From assembly GCF_014841565.1 (NCBI RefSeq), contig NZ_JACYUD010000006.1, positions 186,001 to 250,000 of the forward strand: DNA of 64,000 nucleotides, written 5' to 3'. Positions 48,509 through 59,356 of this stretch are shown one piece after another (positions within the stretch are counted from its first letter, which is position 1; each line of letters opens with the position of its first letter). The notes below the pieces were generated by a model, which was given only the letters and a program-made list of their open reading frames with translations, did no database searches and was not told the origin of the DNA. Position numbers and translations under genes: made by a program. Source of the stretch: Rhizobium sp. CFBP 8762. Its GTDB lineage: Bacteria; Pseudomonadota; Alphaproteobacteria; Rhizobiales; Rhizobiaceae.

Positions 48509-49153
48509 ATGATTTTAGTATGCGATTCGTCCAACAAACTGGCTCATCTTGCCGAGCTCAACTCCATGTTCCGTCTTCGATACCGTGTTTTCCATGAGCT
48601 GCTTCAGTGGGACGTTTCGGTGCAGGAGGGATGGGAAATTGACGACTATGATGGAAACAATCCCATCTACGTTCTGTCGCTGGACCCAACCACCCGTGCG
48701 GTGCGCGGCGCCTTGCGGCTGCTTCCAACATCCGGGCCGAACATGTTGAACAACACGTTCCCCGTGCTTTTGGGCGGAAAGCCGCCGATACACTCAGGCA
48801 CCATCTGGGAGTCCAGCCGGTTCTGTATCGACCCGGAAATCACGCAGAATCGCGGTTCCAATCACGTCACACTTGCGGCAGCGGAATTGATGTGTGGTGT
48901 AGGCGCTTTGTCGCTTGCCAAAGGGGTCCACAACGTCGTGACGGTTACCGACGTGTTCCTGGAGCGCATGTTTAGGCGCATGGGCTGCCCGGGCACACGC
49001 ATCGGCAATCCGGTTCGCATCGGCACCGTCGATGCCGTCGCAATCGACTGGCCGGTGACACAGACGATGCTGTCCACTATGAAGGTGCTTGCTGGAATTG
49101 ATGGCGACATAGTTGCTCCGCTGGATGAACAACCGGTATCTGTTGCGGCTTAA
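48509..49153 (+). CDS. luxI: Acyl-homoserine-lactone synthase (LuxI family)
   Basis: Makes an AHL signal from S-adenosylmethionine and an acyl-ACP. The conserved residues are in place: MFRLRYRVFHELLQW (Arg, Phe, Trp), the acidic E-I-D-D-Y-D stretch, GALRLLP, and the WESSRFCI motif with Glu and Arg. Length 214 is typical. AGGAG sits eight bases before ATG. It follows luxR on the same strand. The acyl chain length cannot be read from the sequence. Confidence 0.95.
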   Translation: MILVCDSSNKLAHLAELNSMFRLRYRVFHELLQWDVSVQEGWEIDDYDGNNPIYVLSLDPTTRAVRGALRLLPTSGPNMLNNTFPVLLGGKPPIHSGTIWESSRFCIDPEITQNRGSNHVTLAAAELMCGVGALSLAKGVHNVVTVTDVFLERMFRRMGCPGTRIGNPVRIGTVDAVAIDWPVTQTMLSTMKVLAGIDGDIVAPLDEQPVSVAA

Positions 49154-49318
49154 GACAGTTTGTACACTGATAACAGCCGCTGCCGGGGACATGCACCCGG
49201 CAGCGGCGAAATTGACCTTTACAACCACACGCACTATCAGAAGCACCAGTATTGGACCCAGTGTAGCCATGTTTTGCGGCTAACAGCGGGACAATCTATT
49301 CTGGTTTGAGGTCTGCCT

Positions 49319-50933
<1,615 letters not shown>

Positions 50934-50982
50934 TCATGCTCTGTTCAACATGACGCCAATATGACATCCCTGTAACACTTTT

Positions 50983-52926
50983 ATGAAACCGGAGGTGGCC
51001 TTGGCGCTCGCACATACCGGAGCCAGCACGGTCTCCCAACCAACAGCCTCAGTTGCGCAATCCCGGCGCTTTCCCATTGCTATCGATGGGTTCCAGACCG
51101 GTCGCACACTGCTTGTTTCGTTGCTGATCGCACTTTTTCTCGTGTTTGCCATCGAATCGATCTCCCGTTCCTCGATGATCGCTGCGGGCCATTACCTTCT
51201 GGACGCAACCAAACCGGGCTGGACGACGGTCGGGCTGTTCTTCCTGTTGATCGTCGCGCTGGACGCTCTTCTTGGTCGCACGCACAAGGCAGCCCTGCTG
51301 CTCGGCCCGCTCGCTCTCATCCCCGCCTTCATGTCGCAACAGAAGCAACTGTACCTGTCGGACCCCCTTTACCCCACGGATTTTCTGTTCGGCCGTCAGT
51401 TGATGGAGTTGATGCCGGTGCTGGTGAAAGACCGGCCATGGACTGCTGTTTTCATTGTTTTGACGTTGATCGCAGCGATCGCCTGTCTGATCTGGACGCT
51501 GCGGTTTGCGTGGCGTAATTTTCCAAAAATGTCCTACCGTCAACGCGCTTTTCGACTGCTGCTGACGGTCCCTTTGCTGGTGACCTTCTTTTCCCTCATG
51601 GATTACAATCAGTTTTCATGGGCGCGGGATCGTTTGCAAATCATTCCCATGATGTACGACCAGAAGGAGAACTATACGCACAACGGGTTTGTTCTGGCCT
51701 TTGCGTTTAACCTGCCCATGGCAACGGTTGCCGCCCCTTCAGGCTATTCCGCTGACGCGATCGGCCGTATCGATGAAGGCCCGGTTGCACCGGTGACGTT
51801 TTTTGAAGACAAGCCGGATGTCATCATGGTCATGAGCGAATCCTTCTGGGACCCGACCCGGCTTCCAAACGTCAAATTTTCTGCCGATCCCATGCCGACT
51901 GTCCGCAAGCAGCAGTCCGGCACGATGTTTTCGCCGGAATTTGGCGGCATGACTGCGAACGTAGAGTTCGAGGCGTTGACCGGCTTTTCAAACGCATTTC
52001 TGCCCTATGGCAGCATCCCCTATCAGCAATATGTGCGCCGCTCGGTGCCGTCACTTGCCACCTTCTTTAAAGGTGAGGGTTACGAGACGGCCGCCATGCA
52101 TCCGTTCGGGGGCTGGTTCTGGAACCGGAATTCCGTCTATTCTGCCTTCGGCTTTGACAAGTTTCTGTCCGCTGACGACATGCCACAGATCGAGAAGCGC
52201 GGCACCTTTGCCTCTGATGCCGGTTTGATGCGGGAAATCATGCAGACAGCCGACGCCTCCAACGGCCCGGTGTTCTACTTTGCCGTAACGTTGCAAGGCC
52301 ACGGCCCCTACGAGGCGAACCGGTATCCCGACAGCAAGATGACGGTGGACGCAAACATCCCCGATGCCGACAAGGCAACCCTTGCTAGCTACGCACAGGG
52401 CATAAAAGACGCCGATGATGGCCTGAAAACGCTGATGCGCTGGGCAAAGAAACGTGACCGCGAGACCATTCTGGTTTTCTTCGGCGATCACCTGCCCCCA
52501 CTGGGCAACCCCTATGTTTCCACGGGTTTCATGAACGACCCGACCGCCGAGCGCAAAGGGCCGCTGGCACAGATGAAGGTGCAGCACGAAACGCCGCTTG
52601 TTGTCTGGTCCAGCCGGACGGGCGCACAGAACATCGGAACCACCAGCCCTGCGTTCCTGCCCTACCACATTCTCAAACTGGCCAACTTCCAGCACCCGTT
52701 CTACACAGAGTATCTCGGCAAGGTGCATGATAAGATTTCCGTCATTGACCGGTACATGCTGGTCGGGCGGGATGAGACGGTCACCACCGATTGGACACGC
52801 GCGAAAACCGTTGACCCGTTGATCCGTGATTATCGCTACCTGCAATATGATGCGATGTTTGGCAAACAGGCAGGTCTTGAACGGTTCTTCCCGTCACATG
52901 CGGACATGATGCGCAGCGGTAGCTAG
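50983..52926 (+). CDS. LTA synthase-like phosphoglycerol transferase (sulfatase family)
   Basis: A 647-residue inner-membrane enzyme. About five transmembrane helices (about 40-230) precede a periplasmic alkaline-phosphatase/sulfatase domain (about 275-610). The nucleophile region is TANVEFEALTGFSN, with metal motifs MVMSESFWD and FFGDHLPP. Members add phosphoglycerol to surface glycans (OpgB in E. coli) or make lipoteichoic acid; a glucan or lipid target is likely here. The ribosome site for ATG 50983 is weak. GGAGG before a TTG at 51001 offers an alternative start. Confidence 0.85.
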   Translation: MKPEVALALAHTGASTVSQPTASVAQSRRFPIAIDGFQTGRTLLVSLLIALFLVFAIESISRSSMIAAGHYLLDATKPGWTTVGLFFLLIVALDALLGRTHKAALLLGPLALIPAFMSQQKQLYLSDPLYPTDFLFGRQLMELMPVLVKDRPWTAVFIVLTLIAAIACLIWTLRFAWRNFPKMSYRQRAFRLLLTVPLLVTFFSLMDYNQFSWARDRLQIIPMMYDQKENYTHNGFVLAFAFNLPMATVAAPSGYSADAIGRIDEGPVAPVTFFEDKPDVIMVMSESFWDPTRLPNVKFSADPMPTVRKQQSGTMFSPEFGGMTANVEFEALTGFSNAFLPYGSIPYQQYVRRSVPSLATFFKGEGYETAAMHPFGGWFWNRNSVYSAFGFDKFLSADDMPQIEKRGTFASDAGLMREIMQTADASNGPVFYFAVTLQGHGPYEANRYPDSKMTVDANIPDADKATLASYAQGIKDADDGLKTLMRWAKKRDRETILVFFGDHLPPLGNPYVSTGFMNDPTAERKGPLAQMKVQHETPLVVWSSRTGAQNIGTTSPAFLPYHILKLANFQHPFYTEYLGKVHDKISVIDRYMLVGRDETVTTDWTRAKTVDPLIRDYRYLQYDAMFGKQAGLERFFPSHADMMRSGS

Positions 52927-53030
52927 AGCATTTCCAGGAAAAGTGGAATCACTTTCACGCCAGGACAATGCGACAAAACAAGATGTTAGAGCAGTTCCGG
53001 CGAACGTATGTTCGCTGGAACTGCTGTGGA
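52925..53030. repeat. Rhizobial-type intergenic repeat with strong hairpin
   Basis: It begins AGAGCATTTCCAGGAAAAG (52925-52943), a phrase common in intergenic repeats of rhizobial and Brucella-like genomes. It ends in a 16-bp hairpin, arms 52990-53005 and 53010-53025, with one G-T wobble and a 4-base loop. AGAGCA occurs at both ends. It lies between the convergent LTA-synthase-like and DUF971 genes and may also terminate transcription. Confidence 0.7.
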
Positions 53031-53034
53031 ATTT

Positions 53035-53427
53035 TCACCGGGGTTTTTCGGAGCGGTCGCGGGTCATCCCTTTCGCGGCCAGCTCGGCTTCGTAGGCTGC
53101 AAAACGCTCCCGCCCCTGCTCCCCAAGCTCCCGCAGAAAGCTCCAGGTGTAAATGCCGGTATCGTGCATATCGTCAAAGCCGATGCGCACGGCGTAATTG
53201 CCCATGGCCACCACCGAGATGATCTCGACAGTGCGCTTGCCCGGCACCGTCACGCGCTGGCCCGGCCCATGGCCCTGGACCTCGGCTGAAGGAGAAAGCA
53301 CCCGTAGCATCTCTGCAGGCAGTTCCGCCACGACCCCATCCTGAAATGTGACCTTGAGGTTTCGGCGATCTTTCGTCACACGGAGTTCCGTCGGCCATGG
53401 TGCGGTCATGTTGAAAGTGTCCTTCAT
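53035..53427 (-). CDS. DUF971 domain protein
   Basis: A 130-residue protein whose body is the DUF971 domain (also the N-terminal domain of gamma-butyrobetaine hydroxylase), with WPTELRVTKDRRNLKVTF and DMHDTGIYTWSFLREL. In other bacteria DUF971 proteins lie near Fe-S carrier and cofactor genes; here it is divergent from moaA. ATG 53427 follows AGGA; ATG 53409 (124 residues) is as plausible. A frame open to 53871 runs antisense to moaA and is rejected. Confidence 0.85.
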   Translation of the reverse strand: MKDTFNMTAPWPTELRVTKDRRNLKVTFQDGVVAELPAEMLRVLSPSAEVQGHGPGQRVTVPGKRTVEIISVVAMGNYAVRIGFDDMHDTGIYTWSFLRELGEQGRERFAAYEAELAAKGMTRDRSEKPR

Positions 53428-53517
53428 GCAGTCCTGTACATGCGTTATAGTCGCAATCAAGCCTTGACGAAACCGTCTTCGGTCACAACATTGGACGCTT
53501 AAACGCGGAGATTTTGT

Positions 53518-54603
53518 TTGAACACGCACATCAATCCATTGGCGCAGATCAGGGCGCTCAACGCGCGTGGCATACCAGTGATTGGGCCAGTGATTGGGCC
53601 AGCGATTGGGCCGATGATAGACCCGTTCGGGCGTTCGGTCAGCTACTTGCGTGTTTCGGTTACCGATCGGTGTGATTTCCGCTGCACCTATTGCATGTCT
53701 GAACACATGAATTTTCTGCCGAAGAAAGACCTTCTGACCCTGGAAGAGCTGGAGCGCCTCTGTCTGGCGTTTATCGCCAAGGGCGTGCGCAAGCTGCGCC
53801 TGACCGGCGGTGAGCCGTTGGTACGCAAGAATATCATGCAGTTGGTGCGCACGCTGGGACGCAGCGTTCATGATGGCAGGCTGGAAGAGCTGACATTGAC
53901 CACCAACGGGTCACAGCTTGCCCGTTACGCCGCGGAACTTGCGGAATGCGGGGTGCGTCGCATCAATGTATCGATGGACACGCTGGACCCGGATAAATTC
54001 CGCGCCATAACCCGCTGGGGGGATCTGGCAAAGGTCATGGACGGCATAGATGCGGCGCGAGATGCGGGCATTGCAGTCAAGATCAATGCGGTTGCTTTGA
54101 AGGGGTTTAACGAGGACGAAATCCCCGACATGATCCGCTGGGCGCATGGCCGCCGCATGGATATGACGCTGATTGAGACGATGCCGATGGGCGAGATCGA
54201 GGAAGACCGCACGGACCGTTATCTGCCTCTTTCGCTGGTACAGCAGCGGCTGGAGGAGCAGTTCACGCTCAAAAATATCCCCTACAAGACGGGTGGCCCG
54301 GCTCGCTATTTCGGCATTGCGGAAACCGGCGGACGTCTTGGACTGATTACGCCGATGACGCATAATTTTTGCGAAAGCTGTAATCGGGTCCGGCTTACCT
54401 GCACCGGCACACTCTATATGTGCCTTGGACAGAACGACGCGGCGGATTTGCGCAGTGTGATGCGGCAAAGCGATGACGACATGGTTTTGGCGAAAGCGAT
54501 TGATGAGGCTATTGCCCGCAAGCCAAAGGGTCATGATTTCATCATAGACCGCACACACAATCGGCCTGCTGTTTCGCGCCACATGAGTGTTACCGGCGGC
54601 TAA
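53518..54603 (+). CDS. moaA: GTP 3',8-cyclase MoaA
   Basis: First enzyme of molybdenum-cofactor synthesis, a radical-SAM protein with two [4Fe-4S] clusters. It has the N-terminal CDFRCTYC motif, the C-terminal [11 protein letters not shown] motif and the terminal GG dipeptide required in family members. TTG 53518 is the start, behind GGAG by seven bases. An insertion near residues 20-33, encoded by a 12-bp tandem repeat, precedes the usual N terminus. Later Moco genes mobA and mobB follow after one transporter gene. Confidence 0.95.
   Translation: MNTHINPLAQIRALNARGIPVIGPVIGPAIGPMIDPFGRSVSYLRVSVTDRCDFRCTYCMSEHMNFLPKKDLLTLEELERLCLAFIAKGVRKLRLTGGEPLVRKNIMQLVRTLGRSVHDGRLEELTLTTNGSQLARYAAELAECGVRRINVSMDTLDPDKFRAITRWGDLAKVMDGIDAARDAGIAVKINAVALKGFNEDEIPDMIRWAHGRRMDMTLIETMPMGEIEEDRTDRYLPLSLVQQRLEEQFTLKNIPYKTGGPARYFGIAETGGRLGLITPMTHNFCESCNRVRLTCTGTLYMCLGQNDAADLRSVMRQSDDDMVLAKAIDEAIARKPKGHDFIIDRTHNRPAVSRHMSVTGG
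53581..53616 (+). repeat. Three 12-bp tandem units in the 5' end of moaA
   Basis: ATTGGGCCAGTG, ATTGGGCCAGCG and ATTGGGCCGATG at 53581, 53593 and 53605 encode IGP-containing units ([13 protein letters not shown]). Being 12 bases, copy-number change would keep the frame. Confidence 0.85.
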
Positions 54604-54776
54604 AATTCACACGTCAAATCAGGCGGATTTTGCTAGACGCCGTGCGTCCATTCGGACGTGCGAACGTCGCTCTAAATCCTTTAATCAATGCATAAGGCGT
54701 TCCGAAAATGCATTTCGATTTTCGGGACGATGCTGTAGGTCTCTCACGGGGGGCAATGCGAATCAAGGCTTGAACA

Positions 54777-55685
54777 ATGCAGCTCGGACACAATGCAAAA
54801 GGTGCTCTTTTTATGATGAGCGCCATGGCTGCCTTTGCAGTGAACGATGCTGCGGTCAAAGCAATGACCGCATCCCTGAATGTTGGCCAGATCATGTTTG
54901 TTCGCGGCATTTTCACCACGCTCCTATTGTTCGTGGTTGCCTGGCGTCTTGGAGCGCTGCGTCCGGTTCGTGCGGTTGCCAGCACCGCACTCACCCTGCG
55001 CATATTTGGTGAAGTTTGCGCGGCGATTACCAACATCTATGTTTTGAAGCACATGCAGCTTGCCAACGCCTCCGCCATTTTGCAGGCTTTGCCGCTTGCC
55101 GTCACGTTGGGAGCAGCGCTGTTTCTGGCAGAACCGGTCGGATGGCGGCGATGGCTGGCAATTGCTGTCGGCTTTGCGGGTGTCTTGATCATCGCGCGCC
55201 CGGGCCCGGAAGGCTTTACGATGGTCTCGCTGGCAGCCATAGCCACAGTGCTGTTTGCTGCTTTACGAGATCTGGCAACCAAACGGGTAGACCCGGCTTT
55301 GCCATCGATGTTCGTGACCGTGCTGACCAGCGCAGCCATCACAGCCGCTGGCGGGGCGCTAATGATACCGATGGGTGGCTGGCAACCGATGCATGGTGAT
55401 GTGATTCTTTTGATATGCATATCCGGCTTGGTGGTTTCGCTGGGCTATCACTGCATCATCGTTGCCATGCGCACCGGCGAAATCTCCTTCATTGCTCCCT
55501 TCCGCTATACGGGACTGGTGTGGTCTATTACGCTGGGAGTCGTGTTCTTTGGCGAAGTCCCGGATGGCTATATGCTTCTGGGTCTCACGATTGTAGTTTG
55601 CTCCGGCCTCTATGCCTTTTATCGTGAAAACAAGCGCCGGGTTGACCCGGTGGCGCAGGAATCCATACCGCAAACGAGCCGCTGA
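54777..55685 (+). CDS. EamA/DMT-family transporter
   Basis: A 302-residue inner-membrane carrier with ten predicted helices in two EamA repeats; AAGG lies eight bases before ATG. Substrate unknown. It sits between moaA and mobA, and its stop is one base from the mobA start, so it is transcribed with mobA-mobB. A role in molybdate or Moco supply cannot be inferred, since DMT proteins export many metabolites. Confidence 0.85.
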   Translation: MQLGHNAKGALFMMSAMAAFAVNDAAVKAMTASLNVGQIMFVRGIFTTLLLFVVAWRLGALRPVRAVASTALTLRIFGEVCAAITNIYVLKHMQLANASAILQALPLAVTLGAALFLAEPVGWRRWLAIAVGFAGVLIIARPGPEGFTMVSLAAIATVLFAALRDLATKRVDPALPSMFVTVLTSAAITAAGGALMIPMGGWQPMHGDVILLICISGLVVSLGYHCIIVAMRTGEISFIAPFRYTGLVWSITLGVVFFGEVPDGYMLLGLTIVVCSGLYAFYRENKRRVDPVAQESIPQTSR

Positions 55686-55686
55686 G

Positions 55687-56316
55687 ATGTCACATGATAC
55701 CCGCAACCGAACCAACCTGCCCGCTGTGGTTCTGGCAGGTGGTCGCTCCCTGCGGATGGGGCAGCCAAAGGCTGATGTGCTGTTGTGTGGCAAGCCTCTG
55801 ATTTCGCAAGTCCTAACGCGCCTTGTCCCTCAGGTGGACGCTGTGGCCATCAACCACAACGGACCGATTGCTACGCCACTGCCGCCGGACATTGACCGAT
55901 TTGAAGATACCATACCGGGGTTTCTGGGTCCGTTGGCTGGCATTGCCTCTGCCCTTCTTTACACACGACAGTCTCATCCGGAGGCTACGCATGTGCTGAC
56001 TGTGCCCATCGATACCCCATTTTTCCCGACCGATCTTGCCGCACGATTGAACATGGGCCTTGATTCTGCCGATCAAATTGCAGTGGCGTGGTCCGGGGGC
56101 AATCTGCATCCGATCTTCGGGCTATGGCCCGTATCGATTTCGAGCGTGCTGGAAGACTTCGTAAGACATGACGAGAAACGACGGGTACGAGCTTTTCTCG
56201 CGCAGCACGATACGAAATATGTGCAGTTTCCAGTGATCGATGGAGATGATCCATTCTTCAATATCAACAGCCCGGAGGATCTTCGGACCGCAGAACAAAG
56301 GCTACAAGCGCCATGA
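55687..56316 (+). CDS. mobA: Molybdenum cofactor guanylyltransferase MobA
   Basis: Attaches GMP to molybdopterin to make the bis-MGD cofactor. The nucleotide signature LAGGRSLRMGQPKAD is near the N terminus, followed by IDRFEDTIPGFLGPLAGI and VPIDTPFF. ATG 55687 lies one base after the transporter stop and gives 209 residues, the normal size; an open frame from 55612 would overlap that gene. It overlaps mobB by 4 bases. Confidence 0.93.
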   Translation: MSHDTRNRTNLPAVVLAGGRSLRMGQPKADVLLCGKPLISQVLTRLVPQVDAVAINHNGPIATPLPPDIDRFEDTIPGFLGPLAGIASALLYTRQSHPEATHVLTVPIDTPFFPTDLAARLNMGLDSADQIAVAWSGGNLHPIFGLWPVSISSVLEDFVRHDEKRRVRAFLAQHDTKYVQFPVIDGDDPFFNINSPEDLRTAEQRLQAP

Positions 56317-56819
56317 CACAGCGCGTTTTCGGTATTTCCGGGTGGAAAAACTCAGGCAAAACCAGCTTGACCACACGCCTGGTCAGCGAACTGACACGGC
56401 GCGGTTACAGCGTTTCCACGATCAAGCATGCCCACCATGATTTCGATATCGACAAGCCGGGTGCCGATAGCTTTCGCCATCGCCAAGCGGGTGCGCGCGA
56501 AGTTGCCATCGTATCGGGAGCACGCTTTGCAATCATGCATGAACTGCGTAATGCGCCAGAGCCATCGCTCGACGACATTCTATCGCGCCTGGCACCGTGC
56601 GACCTGGTGTTGATCGAAGGCTACAAGAAGGAACCGATTGCAAAAATCGAAACGCGCCGCCTGCAATCCTCAAGCCGGACGCCTCTGTATCGCGATGATC
56701 CCTCGATTGTCGCGATTGCAGCGGATCATGCGGTGCCGGATAGTGCCATCCCGGTTTTCAATCTGGACGACACCGTAGCGATCACCAATTTCATCGAAAA
56801 GGCGACCCATCTTAAATGA
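56313..56819 (+). CDS. mobB: Molybdopterin-guanine dinucleotide biosynthesis protein MobB
   Basis: A GTP-binding helper of MobA. The P-loop GWKNSGKTS is at residues 10-18, and the LVLIEGYKKEP motif is present. Length 168 is typical. It overlaps mobA by ATGA and is followed by a perfect 13-bp hairpin. Confidence 0.93.
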   Translation: MTQRVFGISGWKNSGKTSLTTRLVSELTRRGYSVSTIKHAHHDFDIDKPGADSFRHRQAGAREVAIVSGARFAIMHELRNAPEPSLDDILSRLAPCDLVLIEGYKKEPIAKIETRRLQSSSRTPLYRDDPSIVAIAADHAVPDSAIPVFNLDDTVAITNFIEKATHLK

Positions 56820-56820
56820 A

Positions 56821-56857
56821 GGGTCCCGGCTTCATGACCATCACGAAGCCGGGACCC
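56821..56857. terminator. Bidirectional hairpin between mobB and the OmpA-family gene
   Basis: GGGTCCCGGCTTC (56821-56833) pairs perfectly with GAAGCCGGGACCC (56845-56857). It lies between two convergent stop codons. No long T-run follows on either strand. Confidence 0.8.
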
Positions 56858-56865
56858 GTTGCCAG

Positions 56866-59088
56866 TTACTTTTGTGCCGGACGAACCAACGCCGTTACAC
56901 GGCGGATGGTGACACGACGATTGGCCTGTTCAGCAGTCTGAGTGCGCACTTTCAGGAAGCGCTCACCATAGCCTTGCGTCACCAGATTTTCTGCCGGAAT
57001 ACCGTAAACTTCCGTCAGGAGAACCGCGACCGATTCGGCACGCTGGTCGGACAGCACCAGATTGGATTGGTCGGAACCAACCGCATCCGTATGACCTTCA
57101 ATCAGGAAGGTTTCACCGGGGTCTTTTTTCAAGACCTCGTTGATGGCCTCACCAACCTTGCGCAGGGTCTTTGCCTGTTGCAGAGGAACCTCGGCACTGC
57201 CGGTCGCGAACGTGATCGTATCAAGGTCGATACGACGAACCTTGTCTCGCAGACGAGCCGAGTACTTCACTTCATCGATGGAATAGACCCGCTCAACCCG
57301 CTCAACCGGGGGCTCGGCCAGAAATTCGTAGTAATCCCGGTCGTTCGAGCTTGACGTGTCGATGATGTAGTCCCGCACTGGTACTGTGAGGCGCATGGGT
57401 GGCAGGTCATAGCCCGGATCGCGATAGTAGGACGGCTCACGATCCTCCATTTCCGGTGCATAGGTGAGCAAGTACTCGCGACCTCGACGGTCAATGCGAG
57501 AGCGCTGGACCGTATCGCCATAACGATCATAGACGGTAACGATCCGAGAGCCGTCAGGCTTCACGATCGTTTCACGCGTCCGGCCGCGCGGCAGCTCTTC
57601 GTAAAACGAATCGTCCGAATCCCTTCGCAGTCTTGGGCGATCATCACCGCGAACAATCAAACGGTCATCGACCTTCAGGACTGTGCGGTTATCCACCTGG
57701 CTCTGTACCACAACGGTATTGACGGTGGTGTTCGTCACATTGTTGTTGGTCACCGTGTTGTTGTTGACGGTGTTGTTCGTCGTCGTATTGTTGACGGTGT
57801 TGTTGTTGATCACCGTTCCACCAGCCTGCGCCGGAACCGCGAACACCGGTGCGGCTTCGAGCCTCTGGCCCTTTTCCGTCAGACCCTCCTGTACATTGGC
57901 ACTGATTGCCTTTGCCTCGGCTGGCTTGATGGTAACCTGCGCATCCGCATCTGTCTTTGGCGGTGGTGCAGCCTTTTCCTGTGCCCGTTGCTCCTGCCGC
58001 TCGCGGCGTCCCTCTGCACCACGGGCATTGTCCGCATCCTTGTCACTGTCCAGAACGGCGGCACCGTTTTCGACAGGCAGGACGACTGTTTCGGTGGTTT
58101 TTGCGGGGTCCTGAGCGATTGTCTGCTTCTCTGCCTCCGTCTGCTGCTCAACAATCGGTTGAACCGGTGCTGGCTGTGCGGCCTGATCCGCCGGTGCCGC
58201 TGGTTCGCCCGGTGCCGGTTCTGGCACGGGCGCTTCACCCGTCGCAGGAACCTGTTCTTGTGCCGGTGCTTCCGGGGAAGGTGTCGGCACAGGTGCCGTC
58301 TGTGGTTCTGCTGTCTGTTCTTCACCCTGTGGCGCGGCGGCGTTGTCGTCTACGGCCTTCTGCTCCTGCGGCGTTACAGCCTCGGGTTCTGCTGCTTTTT
58401 CGGCGGCAGAGGCGGCTTTTTTGGCCGCACGCTCTTCTTCAGCCTGCCGCTCTGCTGCAGCCTTCGTTTCCTCGTCAGCGCGGCTCTGTGCCGCCTGGTC
58501 CTCGGCTGCCTTTTCAGCTTCTTTGGCAGCCTTTTTGCTCACGGCTTGCTGGTCAGCCTGAGCCTGCGCTTCAGCCGCCGCCTTGGCAGCCTCATCAGCC
58601 TGCTTTTGCTGAGCCTGCGCCTCATCGGCAGCTTTTTGTGCCTCGTCAGCAGCTTGTTGCTCCGCCTTGGCCTGAGCTTCGGCTTCCGCCTGTGCGGCAC
58701 GTTGCTGTTCGGCGTCAGCTTCGGCCTTCGCGGCCTCTTTTGCGGCCTGCTTTTCGGCGGCAGCCTGTGCGGCGGCGGCTTCATCGGCGGCGCGTTGCTG
58801 TTCTGCGGCTTCGGCCTGGGCAGCCCGGGCCGCTTCGTCATCAGCCTTCTGCTGGGCAGCGGCCTGCGCCTCGGACGCCTGCTGTTCCTGTCGGCGACGC
58901 TCCTCTTCAGCCTGCGCTTCCGCAGCACCATCGTCCTGTTGTGCAGGTTCTGCCTGTGGCGCAGCTTCTTCGGCCTGCGCGACCTCAAACGAACGTGTTT
59001 GTGCCGCAGCCAAAATCGGTTGAGCAATCAGCGCCACGGTCAATACGGGCATGGCCACAGTGCCCAGCAATTTGGATCGTAGTGTCAT
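56866..59088 (-). CDS. OmpA-family protein with long low-complexity regions
   Basis: A 740-residue envelope protein. A signal peptide (about 1-29, cleavage near AAAQ) precedes an Ala/Glu/Gln-rich helical stretch (about 35-240). Then come a Pro/Ala/Glu-rich stretch (about 240-330), an Asn/Thr/Val linker (about 423-459), an Arg/Asp/Tyr-rich region (about 470-600) and an OmpA peptidoglycan-binding domain (about 624-735) with EGHTDAVGS. It lacks the OmpA beta-barrel, so it probably sits in the periplasm. Relatives in rhizobia share this architecture. Role probably envelope stability; unproven. Confidence 0.87.
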   Translation of the reverse strand: MTLRSKLLGTVAMPVLTVALIAQPILAAAQTRSFEVAQAEEAAPQAEPAQQDDGAAEAQAEEERRRQEQQASEAQAAAQQKADDEAARAAQAEAAEQQRAADEAAAAQAAAEKQAAKEAAKAEADAEQQRAAQAEAEAQAKAEQQAADEAQKAADEAQAQQKQADEAAKAAAEAQAQADQQAVSKKAAKEAEKAAEDQAAQSRADEETKAAAERQAEEERAAKKAASAAEKAAEPEAVTPQEQKAVDDNAAAPQGEEQTAEPQTAPVPTPSPEAPAQEQVPATGEAPVPEPAPGEPAAPADQAAQPAPVQPIVEQQTEAEKQTIAQDPAKTTETVVLPVENGAAVLDSDKDADNARGAEGRRERQEQRAQEKAAPPPKTDADAQVTIKPAEAKAISANVQEGLTEKGQRLEAAPVFAVPAQAGGTVINNNTVNNTTTNNTVNNNTVTNNNVTNTTVNTVVVQSQVDNRTVLKVDDRLIVRGDDRPRLRRDSDDSFYEELPRGRTRETIVKPDGSRIVTVYDRYGDTVQRSRIDRRGREYLLTYAPEMEDREPSYYRDPGYDLPPMRLTVPVRDYIIDTSSSNDRDYYEFLAEPPVERVERVYSIDEVKYSARLRDKVRRIDLDTITFATGSAEVPLQQAKTLRKVGEAINEVLKKDPGETFLIEGHTDAVGSDQSNLVLSDQRAESVAVLLTEVYGIPAENLVTQGYGERFLKVRTQTAEQANRRVTIRRVTALVRPAQK

Positions 59089-59356
59089 ATAAAGTCCTCG
59101 CTCTGGACGCTGCCTGTGTGTAGCAACGCCACAATCGTCACCTGCGTAATCAATTCGCCATTAACCAGCGATGAATAGATGGCTTAGATAGGCTGGTAGA
59201 ATCGTGGGTCCAGCCCCTAAAATAATATTGGGCATACAGTTGATTTTTCCCGCAAAAATCAAAACTATACCAACCATAGCGGAGCGCGGCGCTCCGTAAC
59301 GACTGGGCCGGTCGACAACAAAAAGAATCGCCGGTACCAAACAGAGAGGACACATC

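Noticed and set aside
47696-49153. luxR-luxI as part of a recent mobile island
   Set aside because: No integrase, transposase, tRNA or flanking direct repeats are seen, and codon use looks like the neighbours.
53428-53871. Upstream extension of the DUF971 gene
   Set aside because: Runs antisense through the moaA radical-SAM motif region; the domain starts at 53427 or 53409.
57957-59123. 388- and 364-codon open frames on the plus strand
   Set aside because: Mirror the Ala/Glu/Gln repeats of the OmpA-family gene; the low-complexity DNA is open in several frames. Signal peptide and OmpA domain support the minus-strand gene.
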